NCBI RefSeq assembly: GCF_001426485.1
Contig: NZ_LMET01000001.1
Location: forward strand, 1,123,033 to 1,187,032
DNA length: 64,000 bases
Direction: 5' to 3'
DNA from: Aeromicrobium sp. Root472D3
GTDB lineage: Bacteria; Actinomycetota; Actinomycetes; Propionibacteriales; Nocardioidaceae
In this document: positions 8,405 through 17,362 of the stretch, in pieces
Layout: every line of letters begins with the position of its first letter
Position numbering within the stretch: the stretch's first letter is position 1
Notes under the pieces: generated by a model
Database searches by the model: none
Seen by the model: the letters and a program-made list of their open reading frames with translations, nothing else
Told to the model about the DNA's origin: nothing
Made by a program: the position numbers and the translations under genes

Positions 8405-9985
8405 ATGGCTAGTTCGACCTTCGACTACGTCGTCATCGGATCGGGCAGCGCCGGTGGGGTGATCGCCGCCCGGCTCACCGAGGACCCGCAGGTCTCGGTG
8501 CTGCTGCTCGAGGCGGGACCGCAGGACGACGACGAGATGATCCACATGCCGCTGGGCTTCTCGACGCTGTTCAAGACCAAGTGGGACTGGAACTACGAGA
8601 CGACCCACCAGAAGCACCTCGCCGGTCGGCGCGCCTACTGGCCGCGCATGAAGGCGCTCGGCGGCTGCTCGTCGATGAACGCCATGATCTACATCCGCGG
8701 CAACCACGCCGACTACGACGAGTGGCGCGACGGCTACGGGGCCGACGGCTGGGGCTTCGACGACGTGCTGCCGTACTTCAAGAAGGCCGAGTCCAACACC
8801 CGGCTCGGCGACCCGTTCCACGGCACCGACGGGCCCCTGCACGTCGAGGACCGCCAGTACGACCACGAGCTCAGCACCGCGTTCGTCGAGGCGGGCGTCG
8901 CCGCCGGCCTCAAGCGCAACCCCGACTTCAACGGCGCCTCGCAGGAGGGCATCGGGCTCTACCAGGTCACGTGCAGGAAGGGGCGGCGCTGGTCGGTCGC
9001 CGACGCCTACATCCACCCCGCCGAGGACCGGCCGAACCTGACGGTGCTGACCGAGGCCTTCGTGACCCGCATCCTGCTCGAGGGCACCCGCGCGGTCGGC
9101 GTCGCCTACACGCGCGGCGGCGAGACGTTCGAGGTGCGCGCCGACGCCGAGGTCGTCCTCAGCGGCGGTGCGATCAACAGCCCGCAGCTGCTGATGCTGT
9201 CGGGCATCGGCCCGGGGGCGCACCTGCGCGAGATGGGCATCGACGTCGTCGTCGAGTCGTCCGGCGTGGGGCAGAACCTGCAGGACCACCCCGTCTCGGG
9301 CATCCTCAGCTACACCAAGGACACGACCGACGTCGCCGAGATGCTGGGGCTCGGCAACCTGCTCAAGTGGCGGGCGACGGGCAAGGGGCCGCTGGGCTCC
9401 AACGTCGCCGAGACCGGGGCGTTCTTCACCTCCCGCGACGACCTCGACGTCCCCGACATCCAGCTGCACGTCGCCCCCACGGGCTTCTACGACAACGGCA
9501 TGCACGAGCCCACGCGCCGGGCCCTGACGACCGCCGTGACGCTCGTCAACGTGCAGAGCAAGGGCAGCATCACGCTGCGCTCGGCCGATCCGACGTGGCA
9601 CCCCGCGATCGATCCCGGCTACTTCGACGACCGTGCCGACCTCGACGCGATGATCGGCGGCTACCGGCGCGCGCTCGCGATCCTGCGCGAGGGCCCCATC
9701 GCCCGCTACCTCGACGAGCCGTGGATGCCCGCGTCCGCCGATCCCACCGACGACGAGATCATCGACACGATCGGCGCACTGGGCCAGACGCTGTACCACC
9801 CCGTCGCGACGTGCGCGATGGGCACGGTCGAGGGCAGCGTCGTCGACCCCGAGCTCAAGGTCCACGGCGTCGACGGACTGCGCGTCGCGGACGCCTCGGT
9901 CATGCCCCGCGTCCCCCGCGGCAACACCAACGCACCCACCATCATGATCGGCGAGAAGTGCGCCGACCTGATCCGCACCGCCTAG
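8405..9985 (+). CDS. GMC-family FAD alcohol (choline-type) dehydrogenase
   Basis: A 526-residue glucose-methanol-choline oxidoreductase. The FAD-binding GSGSAGG is at residues 12-18 and the first GMC signature is at GGCSSMNAMIYIRG. The second signature is at GGAINSPQLLMLSGIG, the catalytic histidine at YHPVATCAMG, and the C-terminal PRGNTNAPTIMIGEK closes the flavin site. The family oxidises alcohols such as choline, aliphatic alcohols or polyethylene glycol to aldehydes. The aldehyde dehydrogenase encoded 14 bases downstream would take the product to the acid. Choline to betaine is possible, but no transporter or BetI-type gene lies nearby, so the substrate stays open. Confidence 0.88.
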   Translation: MASSTFDYVVIGSGSAGGVIAARLTEDPQVSVLLLEAGPQDDDEMIHMPLGFSTLFKTKWDWNYETTHQKHLAGRRAYWPRMKALGGCSSMNAMIYIRGNHADYDEWRDGYGADGWGFDDVLPYFKKAESNTRLGDPFHGTDGPLHVEDRQYDHELSTAFVEAGVAAGLKRNPDFNGASQEGIGLYQVTCRKGRRWSVADAYIHPAEDRPNLTVLTEAFVTRILLEGTRAVGVAYTRGGETFEVRADAEVVLSGGAINSPQLLMLSGIGPGAHLREMGIDVVVESSGVGQNLQDHPVSGILSYTKDTTDVAEMLGLGNLLKWRATGKGPLGSNVAETGAFFTSRDDLDVPDIQLHVAPTGFYDNGMHEPTRRALTTAVTLVNVQSKGSITLRSADPTWHPAIDPGYFDDRADLDAMIGGYRRALAILREGPIARYLDEPWMPASADPTDDEIIDTIGALGQTLYHPVATCAMGTVEGSVVDPELKVHGVDGLRVADASVMPRVPRGNTNAPTIMIGEKCADLIRTA

Positions 9986-9999
9986 AAGCAGGAGCCACG

Positions 10000-11523
10000 A
10001 TGACCGCCACGCTCGACCCCACCGCCACCGCCTCCGCCGACGCCCCCGTCGACACGTTCGACTCGCTCGACCCCGCCAACGGCGACCTCGTCGGCACGCA
10101 CCCCGTCACGTCCAAGGCCGACGTCGACGCCGCCGTGGCCCGGGCCCGCGAGGCCGCCGGCTGGTGGGGGGCCCTGAGCTTCGACGAGCGCGCCGAGCAC
10201 CTGCTGACGTGGCGCAGCGTCATCACGCGCCGCATCGCGCAGCTCGCCAACCTGTCGCACCGCGAGACCGGCAAGCCGCACGGCGACGCGCAGCTCGAGA
10301 TCATCCTCGCGATCGACCACGTCGCGTGGGCCGCGAAGAATGCCAAGAAGGTGCTCGGGCCCAGCAAGGTGAGGTCGGGCCTGCTGATGGCCAACCAGGC
10401 GTCGACCGTCGAGTACAAGCCGCTCGGCGTCGTCGGCGTCATCGGGCCGTGGAACTACCCCGTCTTCACCCCGATGGGCTCGATCGCCTACGCCCTCGCG
10501 GCCGGCAACACCGTGGTGTTCAAGCCCAGCGAGTACACGCCCGGCGTGGGCCAGTGGCTCGCCGACACGTTCACCGAGGTCGTGCACGGTCGCCCCGTGC
10601 TGCAGGTCGTCACGGGCCTCGGCGAGACCGGCAGCGCCCTGTGCACCGCCGACGTCGACAAGCTCGCCTTCACCGGGTCGGGCCCGACCGGCAAGAAGGT
10701 CATGGCGGCGTGCGCCGAGAACCTGACCCCCGTCATCATCGAGGCCGGCGGCAAGGACTCGCTGATCGTCGACGAGGACGCCGACCTCGCCAAGGCCGCC
10801 GAGGCGGCGCTGTGGGGCGGCATGTCGAACGCCGGCCAGACCTGCATCGGCACCGAGCGCGTCTACGTCCACGAGAAGGTCTTCGACTCGTTCATGACCG
10901 AGATCCTCGGCCAGGCGAAGGGGCTGCGCGCGGGCGCCGACGCCGGCGCCAAGATCGGCCCCATCACGATGCCGTCGCAGCTCAAGGTCATCCAGAGCCA
11001 CATCGACGACGCGATCGCCAAGGGCGCGCACGTCGCGCTGGGTGGCTCGGACGCCGTCGGCGAGCGCTTCGTCCAGCCGACGATCCTGACCCACGTGCCC
11101 GAGGACTCGACCGAGATCACCGAGGAGACGTTCGGCCCGACCCTCGCGATCAACCCCGTCCGCAGCATGGACGAGGCCGTCGAGCTCACCAACGCGACGT
11201 CGTACGGCCTCGCGGGCGCCGTGTTCTCCAAGAAGCAGGGCATGGAGATCGCCCGGCGCATCCGCTCGGGCATGACGTCGGTCAACTCGGTCATCGCCTT
11301 CGCCGGCGTGCCCACCCTGCCGTTCGGCGGCGTCGGGCAGTCGGGCTTCGGCCGCATCCACGGGCCCGACGGCCTCAAGGAGTTCACGTACGCCAAGGCC
11401 ATCACGCGGCAGAAGTTCAAGCCCGTCATGATGCTGACGTCGTTCGAGCGGGGCGCCAAGGAGGACGGCCGCGTCGCGCAGCTCATCACGCTGCTGCACG
11501 GCGGCAAGCAGACGCTCAAGTGA
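10000..11523 (+). CDS. Aldehyde dehydrogenase family protein
   Basis: A 507-residue NAD(P)-dependent aldehyde dehydrogenase. The cofactor pocket is VIGPWNYPV with FKPSEYTP. The GSGPTGKKV loop, the general base E248 in IEAGGKDS and the nucleophile C282 in NAGQTCIGTERV are all present. The C-terminal LPFGGVGQSGFGR is typical. A GGAG ribosome site precedes the ATG. It lies 14 bases behind the GMC dehydrogenase gene in the same transcript, and probably oxidises the aldehyde that enzyme makes. The last 40 residues extend past the usual fold and are basic. Confidence 0.9.
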   Translation: MTATLDPTATASADAPVDTFDSLDPANGDLVGTHPVTSKADVDAAVARAREAAGWWGALSFDERAEHLLTWRSVITRRIAQLANLSHRETGKPHGDAQLEIILAIDHVAWAAKNAKKVLGPSKVRSGLLMANQASTVEYKPLGVVGVIGPWNYPVFTPMGSIAYALAAGNTVVFKPSEYTPGVGQWLADTFTEVVHGRPVLQVVTGLGETGSALCTADVDKLAFTGSGPTGKKVMAACAENLTPVIIEAGGKDSLIVDEDADLAKAAEAALWGGMSNAGQTCIGTERVYVHEKVFDSFMTEILGQAKGLRAGADAGAKIGPITMPSQLKVIQSHIDDAIAKGAHVALGGSDAVGERFVQPTILTHVPEDSTEITEETFGPTLAINPVRSMDEAVELTNATSYGLAGAVFSKKQGMEIARRIRSGMTSVNSVIAFAGVPTLPFGGVGQSGFGRIHGPDGLKEFTYAKAITRQKFKPVMMLTSFERGAKEDGRVAQLITLLHGGKQTLK

Positions 11524-11891
11524 CGCGCGGCTCCTTCGTCGCCGCACCCGGCGCTCGTCCCTCGCGCCAGCCGGGCTGACGCCCGGGCGTCTGCCTTCGC
11601 TCGCTGCGCTCGCTCGGCCTGTGGTCGGGACGATCGGCTGGGACGATCTGAGGCACCTGCGGCCCGTGTCTAGGGAGATCGTCCGATGCGGGGCGACGTC
11701 CCGCGGTGCGAGCGTGGGGGCATGACGATCGACCGCGACTCCCGCGCCACGCCCAGCCTGATCCGACGGTCCGGTCGGACCCGTTCCCGCCGTGGTCTCG
11801 TGCTGCGGCTCGCGGCCTGGGCGACGGGTCGATCGGGTCAGGTGTGACGGACGTGCCCGGAGCGTCCGAGGCGTCGGCCATGATGGTCGGC
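11524..11891. other. Intergenic region with a weak hairpin and GGGACGATC repeats
   Basis: These 368 bases hold no convincing gene. A hairpin (CCCGGC at 11547-11552 with GCCGGG at 11570-11575) and a perfect GACGCCCGGGCGTC palindrome at 11578-11591 could end the ALDH transcript. Further on, GGGACGATC occurs at 11627-11635 and again at 11640-11648. The reverse complement GATCGTCC is at 11677-11684. These may be regulator sites for the LuxR-type gene or for the upstream pair. Confidence 0.45.
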
Positions 11892-14774
11892 ATGGCTGAC
11901 ACCCGGGCTCCGTCGACGCGGCTGGTGGGTCGCACGCGCGAGCTCGACCAGCTGCTGGGCCTGGCGGGCGTCACGGCTCCCGAGGCGCGCGACGTCGTGC
12001 TGCTCGGCGGCGACGCGGGCATCGGCAAGACCCGCCTGCTGCGCGAGCTCGGTGCCGCGGCCCGCGGGGCCGGCCACCGCGTCATGGCGGGCCACTGCCT
12101 CGACCTGGGCGACAGCGCGCTGCCCTACCAGCCGTTCGCCGAGGCCTTCTCGGGCCTGTCCGACGCCGAGCGCGACGTGCTCGCCGAGCGCTTCGCGGCC
12201 CTCGGTCCGCTCCTGCCGCGGCCGTCGGCGGCCCCGGGCCCCGGCGTCGAGCGCGCCGAGCTGTTCGCGTCGGTCGTCGCGGCGCTCGACTCGCTGGCCG
12301 CCGAGCGTCCCGTCCTGCTGGTCATCGAGGACGCGCACTGGGCCGACGCGTCCACGCGGCACCTGATCCGCTACGTCCTCGCCCAGGGCTTCCACGGGGC
12401 GGTCCACGTCGTCGTCAGCTATCGCGCCGACGACCTGCACCGACGCCACCCGCTGCGCGAGGCGCTGAGCGAGTGGGTGCGGCTTCCGCGGGTGCGCCGC
12501 GTCGAGCTCGAGCCGCTCGCCGACGCCGACGTCGCCGACCTGGCCCGCGTCCGCTCCACGGCCGAGCTGCCGGCCGAGGCGCTGCGCGCTGTCGTGCAAC
12601 GGGCCGGCGGCAACGCCTTCTTCGTCGAGGAGCTGCTCGACGCCGGCCTCGCCGACCACCGCTCGTCGCTCCCCGAGACCCTGAGCGATCTGCTCCTCGT
12701 GCGCCTGGAGCGCCTCGACGACGGTGCTCGACGGCTCGTGCGGGCCGCGTCGGTCACCGACGGGCGCGAGGGGTTCACGGCCCTGGCGGCGGCCGCGGGG
12801 CTCAGCGACGACGAGCTCGACGACGCCCTCGTCGCGGCGGTCGACCACAAGGTCCTGCGCCGCACCGGGTCGGACGACTACGTGTTCCGCCACGCCCTGC
12901 TGGGCGAGGCGCTGCGCGACGACCTGCTGCCGGGCGAGCGACGCCGCATCCACGCCGCCTTCCTGGAGGCGCTCCCGGACGACGCCCCGCCGGCGACGGT
13001 CGCCCGCCACGCCCTGGCCGCCGGGCAGCGCGAGACGGCCTTCACGGCCACGGTGCGCGCCGCCGAGGCCGCGGGTCGCGTCGCCGGCTACGACGAGGCG
13101 GCCCAGCACTACGAGCGGGCGCTCGACCTGATCGACGCGGCCCCGGGCGACACCGACGAGATCGACCTCGTGATCGCCGCCGCCAACGCCCTCGTCACGT
13201 CCGGTCAGCTGATGCGCGCGCTGGGGCTGCTGCGCGACCACCTCGCGGGCCTGGCCACCGACGTCCACCGCGACTGCCACGGGCGCCTGCTCGTCGCGAT
13301 CGGCAACACGAGCTACTTCGCCAACCTCGACGCCGACGCCGAGCAGGCGAGCGTCCGCGCGACGCAGGTCGTGCCCGACGAGCCGACGGTCCTGCGCGGC
13401 GAGGTCGCCGCCCTGCGGGCACGGGTGCTCGCCAACCGGCGGCGCGACCGCGAGGCCGCGCAGTGGGGCGAGCAGGCGCTGCGGATCGGCGAGGCGACCC
13501 GCGCCGAGGCCGTCATCTTCGACGCCAAGGCCACCGTCACCCGGCTGCTGGCCCGGTCGGGCGACGGCTCGCACGAGACGATGCAGGCGTTCCGCGAGCT
13601 CATCGACGCGTCCCGCGCCTCGGGGCACGTGCTGGGCGAGCTGCGGGGCCTCAACCAGATGGCCTTCGTCCACTTCAACGCCGGCGAGCTCGACGCCGCC
13701 GCCGAGACGTTCGACGAGGAGCGGCGCCGCGCCGCCCGCACGGGGTGGTCGTGGGGCCCGTACGGCTTCGACGGCCGGTTCTTCGGCGTGCTGGTCGCCT
13801 TCATGCGGGGGCGCTGGGACGAGGCGCTCGAGCTCGGGGCGGTCCGTGCGGGCGCCCCGCCGGAGTTCGACGCCTACCTGACGGCGGTGTCGCTGCTGGT
13901 GTCGGCCGGGCGGGGCGACACGGCCCAGATCGAGCGCACGCTGCCGCAGCGGGCGCTGTGGCGCCACGACCAGGCGTCGGCGATCCACGGCACGTCGGCC
14001 CTCGTCGAGCTGGCCGGCGCCGGTGGAGACCTGGCGGCGGCGCGGCGTCACTACGACGACCTCGTCGAGCTGCACACCCGCTCGTGGGACGAGCCCGACT
14101 TCCCGGCCCGCATCCGGCTCGTCGCGCTGCTCGTCGGGCAGTACGCCGGCGCGGTGCGCACGCTCGACCGTGCCGAGCAGCAGCTGCTCGTCGACCAGGT
14201 GCCCGAGCTGCTCGCGGACGTCGAGCGGGCCGCCCGGACGACCCAGCCGCTCGGGCCCGAGGGGCTCGCGTGGCAGGCGCGGGCGCACGCCGAGGTCGAC
14301 CGCCTGCACTGGCTCGCCGGATCGGGTCCCGGCACCGCGTCGTCGGCCGACCTGGTCGCGGCCTGGCGCGCCGTGCGCGAAGGGTTCGTCGGGCTCGGCG
14401 ACCCCTACGAGACGGCCCGCTCGTCGGCACGGCTCGCGGCGGTGCTGCTGGCGTCGGGCGACGACGCGGAGGGTGCCGGGCTGGTCGCCGAGGCCCGCGG
14501 CACCGCCGTCGCGCTCGGCGCGCGCCCCCTGCTGGCCGAGCTCGACCGGCTCGCGCCCCGACCCGTCCGCGCCGACGTCGACCTGACGCCGCGCGAGCGC
14601 GAGGTCCTGCAGCAGGTGGCCGCGGGTCGCAGCAACGGCGAGATCGGCACGCGGCTGTTCATCAGCACCAAGACCGTGTCGGTGCACGTCTCCAACATCC
14701 TGGCGAAGCTCGGCGCCGCGGGCCGCACCGAGGCGGCGGCGATCGCTCGCCGCAGGGGCCTGCTCGACGACTGA
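11892..14774 (+). CDS. Large ATP-binding LuxR-family (LAL) transcriptional regulator
   Basis: A 960-residue regulator of the LAL class. The N-terminal AAA/NACHT-like ATPase has Walker A GGDAGIGKTRLL near residue 39 and Walker B VLLVIEDAHWAD near 140. A long helical middle with TPR-like repeats follows. At the C-terminus is a LuxR helix-turn-helix (about 897-952: LTPREREVLQQVAAG...STKTVSVHVSNILAKLG). Family members sense a small inducer and activate catabolic or secondary-metabolism operons. The upstream GMC/ALDH pair is the natural target candidate. The open frame extends 62 codons further upstream, but homology begins near the ATG at 11892; ATG 11880 is also possible. Confidence 0.88.
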   Translation: MADTRAPSTRLVGRTRELDQLLGLAGVTAPEARDVVLLGGDAGIGKTRLLRELGAAARGAGHRVMAGHCLDLGDSALPYQPFAEAFSGLSDAERDVLAERFAALGPLLPRPSAAPGPGVERAELFASVVAALDSLAAERPVLLVIEDAHWADASTRHLIRYVLAQGFHGAVHVVVSYRADDLHRRHPLREALSEWVRLPRVRRVELEPLADADVADLARVRSTAELPAEALRAVVQRAGGNAFFVEELLDAGLADHRSSLPETLSDLLLVRLERLDDGARRLVRAASVTDGREGFTALAAAAGLSDDELDDALVAAVDHKVLRRTGSDDYVFRHALLGEALRDDLLPGERRRIHAAFLEALPDDAPPATVARHALAAGQRETAFTATVRAAEAAGRVAGYDEAAQHYERALDLIDAAPGDTDEIDLVIAAANALVTSGQLMRALGLLRDHLAGLATDVHRDCHGRLLVAIGNTSYFANLDADAEQASVRATQVVPDEPTVLRGEVAALRARVLANRRRDREAAQWGEQALRIGEATRAEAVIFDAKATVTRLLARSGDGSHETMQAFRELIDASRASGHVLGELRGLNQMAFVHFNAGELDAAAETFDEERRRAARTGWSWGPYGFDGRFFGVLVAFMRGRWDEALELGAVRAGAPPEFDAYLTAVSLLVSAGRGDTAQIERTLPQRALWRHDQASAIHGTSALVELAGAGGDLAAARRHYDDLVELHTRSWDEPDFPARIRLVALLVGQYAGAVRTLDRAEQQLLVDQVPELLADVERAARTTQPLGPEGLAWQARAHAEVDRLHWLAGSGPGTASSADLVAAWRAVREGFVGLGDPYETARSSARLAAVLLASGDDAEGAGLVAEARGTAVALGARPLLAELDRLAPRPVRADVDLTPREREVLQQVAAGRSNGEIGTRLFISTKTVSVHVSNILAKLGAAGRTEAAAIARRRGLLDD

Positions 14775-14778
14775 GGGC

Positions 14779-14784
14779 TACGCT
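14779..14784 (+). promoter_or_regulatory. Leaderless -10 (TACGCT) for the SGNH hydrolase gene
   Basis: TACGCT lies 6 bases before the GTG at 14791, directly after the stop of the LuxR-type gene. No Shine-Dalgarno is visible. Confidence 0.4.
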
Positions 14785-14790
14785 GGCCGC

Positions 14791-15552
14791 GTGACCTACC
14801 ACCGTTTCGTCGCCCTCGGCGACTCGTTCACCGAAGGCGTCGGCGACCCCGACGAGACCCGTCCCAACGGTGTGCGGGGCTGGGCCGACCGGGTCGCCGC
14901 GCAGCTCGCCGGCGACGACGTCCAGTACGCCAACCTCGCGATCCGCGGGCGCAAGCTGCTGCAGATCGTGGCCGACCAGGTCGAGCCCGCGGTCGCGATG
15001 TCGCCCGACCTCGTGACGATCTACGCCGGGGCCAACGACGTCCTGCGGCCCCGCATCGACGTCGACCGCCTGATCGAGGTGTACGACGACGCGATCGGGC
15101 GACTCGCGGCATCCGGTGCCCGCGTCGTCGTGTTCACGGCGTACGACCCGGGCGGCTCGCCGGTCTTCGGCGCGCTGCGCGGACGGTTCGCGATCTACAA
15201 CGAGCTGGTGCGCGAGGTCGCCGACCGGCACGGGGCGACGCTGGTCGACTTCTGGCGCCTGCGCGACTACCGCGACGACCGCCTGTGGGACGGCGACCGC
15301 ATGCACATGTCGTCGGCCGGTCACCAGCGCATGGCGATCGCGGTGCTCGACGCCCTGGGCCTCGAGCACGACCTGCAGCCGCTGCCGCTCGACGAGCGTC
15401 CGGTGCTGTCGGCGGCCGACCGCCGCGCCGCCAACCTCGACTGGGCGCGCACGCACGCCGGGCCGTGGGTCAGGCGCCGGCTCACGGGCACGTCGTCCGG
15501 CGACGGACTCGCGCCGCGCCGGCCGACGCTCTCCGCGGTCACGGCCGGCTGA
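14791..15552 (+). CDS. SGNH/GDSL-type esterase or lipase
   Basis: A 253-residue SGNH hydrolase with no signal peptide, so probably cytoplasmic. Block I is LGDSFTEG with nucleophile S12, and block III is GAND. The acid-base pair is D169 and H172 in DRMHMSSAGH. Homologues are common in actinobacteria and their substrates are usually unknown (acyl esters, acetylated sugars). The C-terminal about 50 residues are basic and not part of the fold. It is followed after 10 bases by a ParB-like gene, suggesting co-transcription. Confidence 0.82.
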   Translation: MTYHRFVALGDSFTEGVGDPDETRPNGVRGWADRVAAQLAGDDVQYANLAIRGRKLLQIVADQVEPAVAMSPDLVTIYAGANDVLRPRIDVDRLIEVYDDAIGRLAASGARVVVFTAYDPGGSPVFGALRGRFAIYNELVREVADRHGATLVDFWRLRDYRDDRLWDGDRMHMSSAGHQRMAIAVLDALGLEHDLQPLPLDERPVLSAADRRAANLDWARTHAGPWVRRRLTGTSSGDGLAPRRPTLSAVTAG

Positions 15553-15562
15553 GGGCGTCGCG

Positions 15563-15988
15563 GTGCGTCTGCCGAGGCTCGGCCCCAAGCTGGCCGGCCC
15601 GCCGACGGACCTCGACGACGACTCGATGGAGCGGCTGGACGAGTTCATCCGCATGACCAAGGACGACAAGGTCGTCAGCACCCGGCGCCTCCTGTGGCTC
15701 GCGGTCGTGTTCGCCGGCCCCCTGCAGCTCAAGCAGGAGCGGGCGCCCGCGGCGACCGGCGACTCGGTCGTGCTGGGCCCGCACACCGTCGTGATGACGC
15801 CGCAGCAGCTCGTCGGCGTCGCGAAGGTCAGCTACTACCTGACGCGGCTCGACGCGGGCGAGACGCTCAAGCCCGCCAGGGTCTTCGAGGTCGACGACGG
15901 CAACGGGTGGTGGCACCTCGACGGCCTGCACCGCCTGCTGGCCGCCCGCATCATGGGTCAGTCGCTGGAGGCACGGATCCACCGCTAG
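15563..15988 (+). CDS. Small ParB/Srx-like domain protein
   Basis: A 141-residue protein of unknown role. Its C-terminal end, DGNGWWHLDGLHRLLAARIMG, resembles the ParB/sulfiredoxin nucleotide-binding core in which a DGxHRLxAA motif contacts phosphate. The preceding MTPQQLVGVAKVSYYLTRL could be the first strand-helix of that fold. No HTH or partner ParA is present, so chromosome segregation is unlikely. The GTG start is inferred; other starts in the frame would run through the SGNH gene. The last 4 bases overlap the convergent menF stop (shared CTAG). Confidence 0.6.
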   Translation: MRLPRLGPKLAGPPTDLDDDSMERLDEFIRMTKDDKVVSTRRLLWLAVVFAGPLQLKQERAPAATGDSVVLGPHTVVMTPQQLVGVAKVSYYLTRLDAGETLKPARVFEVDDGNGWWHLDGLHRLLAARIMGQSLEARIHR

Positions 15989-17238
15989 GAGGTCAGCGCC
16001 TCGCGGACGGGGATGAGCTTCGCGCTCGACTCGGCGAGCTCGTCGGCCGGGACGGAGTCGGCGACGATGCCGCACCCCGCGAACAGCCGCACCGTGCGGC
16101 CGTCGTCCTCGACCTGCGCCGAGCGCAGGCCGATGCCCCACTCGCCGTCGCCCCGGGCGTCGATCCAGCCGACGGGTCCGGCGTAGCGGCCGCGCTCGAG
16201 CCGCTCGATCTCGTCGATCAGGCGGACCGCGTCGGGCGTCGGGGTGCCGCCGACCGCCGCCGACGGGTGCAGCGACGCGGCCAGCGTCAGGGCGCTCGCC
16301 CCGTTCTTCATGACGCCCGTGACGTCGGTCGCGAGGTGCATGACGTTGGGCAGGTGCAGCACGAACGGCGTCTCGGGCACGTTCATGCTCGTGCAGTGGG
16401 GGGCGAGCGAGTCGGCGACCGAGCGCACGGCGTACTCGTGCTCCTCGAGGTCCTTGCTCGACCGCGCGAGGGAGCCCGCCAGGGCCAGGTCGTGCGTGTC
16501 GTCGCCGGTGCGGCGGATCGTGCCGGCCAGCACCCGCGACGTCACGAGGCCGCGCTCGAGACGCACCAGCATCTCGGGCGTCGACCCGAAGAAGCCGTCG
16601 ACGTGGAACGTCCAGCAGCTGGGGTAGTCGGCCGCGAGGCGGGCCAGGGGAGCGCGGACGTCGAGGGGCTCGTCGAGCGTCGCGACGAGGTCGCGCGCCA
16701 GCACGACCTTGTCGAGGTCGTCGGCCTGGATGCGCTGGACCGCCTCGGCGACCAGGGCCTTCCAGGCGTCGCCGTCGACCGGGCCGTCGACGAACGTCGC
16801 GCCCGACGGCTGGCGCGGGGGCGTCGTGGGGGAGACCGCGGGGGTCGCGGCGATGCCCGTGCCGATCACCGTGACCCAGGCGACGCCGTCGCGGCGTCCC
16901 ACCACGACCTCGGGCACGACCAGGACGCTGCCCTCGGCGGCGTCGGCGAACGTGAAGGAGCCGAAGGCCACGAGACCCGAGCCGGGGGTGTCGACCTCGT
17001 CGCGGACGACGGCGTGGGACGACAGCTCGCGCCACCACTCGGCGGCCTCGGCGAAGCGGTTCGCGCCGGACGTTCGCAGCTCCGTCGCGCGTCCCCAGCC
17101 GACGAGCCCGTCGCCGCCGTGCACCCACGCGAACGCGTCGTCGGGGGGCAGCAGCGAGAGCAGCTCACCGGGGTCGCCGACCGGCGCGGACCGGACCACG
17201 AGGGGACCGATCTCGGGGTCGACGGCGGGACTGCTCAC
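15985..17238 (-). CDS. menF: Isochorismate synthase MenF
   Basis: A 417-residue chorismate-utilising enzyme that converts chorismate to isochorismate, the entry to menaquinone synthesis. The catalytic lysine is in LDKVVLARD and the chorismate-binding core in GSTPEMLV...LAGTIRRTG. SSKDLEEHEYAV, HPSAAVGGTPT and the C-terminal GCGIVADSVPADELAE supply the Mg2+ and substrate residues. EntC/DhbC-type siderophore enzymes are close relatives, but no siderophore genes are near, while six other menaquinone genes are. Start GTG 17238 is preceded by TAGACT 8 bases upstream. Confidence 0.88.
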   Translation of the reverse strand: MSSPAVDPEIGPLVVRSAPVGDPGELLSLLPPDDAFAWVHGGDGLVGWGRATELRTSGANRFAEAAEWWRELSSHAVVRDEVDTPGSGLVAFGSFTFADAAEGSVLVVPEVVVGRRDGVAWVTVIGTGIAATPAVSPTTPPRQPSGATFVDGPVDGDAWKALVAEAVQRIQADDLDKVVLARDLVATLDEPLDVRAPLARLAADYPSCWTFHVDGFFGSTPEMLVRLERGLVTSRVLAGTIRRTGDDTHDLALAGSLARSSKDLEEHEYAVRSVADSLAPHCTSMNVPETPFVLHLPNVMHLATDVTGVMKNGASALTLAASLHPSAAVGGTPTPDAVRLIDEIERLERGRYAGPVGWIDARGDGEWGIGLRSAQVEDDGRTVRLFAGCGIVADSVPADELAESSAKLIPVREALTS

Positions 17239-17362
17239 ATCGATTGAGTCTACGCGGGGCCCCGGGGGGATGCTCGTGATGTGTCGCGTCAGACACCCGG
17301 GACCCCGGCGTCGCGCCGCGGCCCGGACGGCGAGGGTGCTGCGGTGGTCGTAGGATCGGGCG
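17239..17362. promoter_or_regulatory. Divergent menF/menG promoter region
   Basis: TAGACT on the minus strand (17252 to 17247) lies 8 bases before the menF GTG. TAGGAT on the plus strand (17351-17356) lies 6 bases before the menG GTG at 17363. Both look leaderless. A TGTC-N6-GACA dyad lies between them but is too weak to call. Confidence 0.45.

Noticed and set aside
8405-11523. betA/betB choline-to-betaine genes as a firm call
   Set aside because: Motifs only show GMC and ALDH families. No choline transporter, betI or other glycine-betaine gene is adjacent.
11722-11847. A 41-codon ORF in the gap before the LAL gene
   Set aside because: Arg-rich composition, no ribosome site, no recognisable motif. 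It looks like chance open sequence in GC-rich DNA.
11838-14687. A 949-codon open frame on the minus strand opposite the LAL regulator (and similar long frames such as 23432-26194 minus)
   Set aside because: These are shadows of real genes caused by high GC. They are Arg/Gly/Ala-rich with no domains, while the plus-strand frames have complete family motifs.
15985-17238. Siderophore-type isochorismate synthase (EntC/DhbC)
   Set aside because: No siderophore synthesis genes nearby, while six other menaquinone genes are in the same region.
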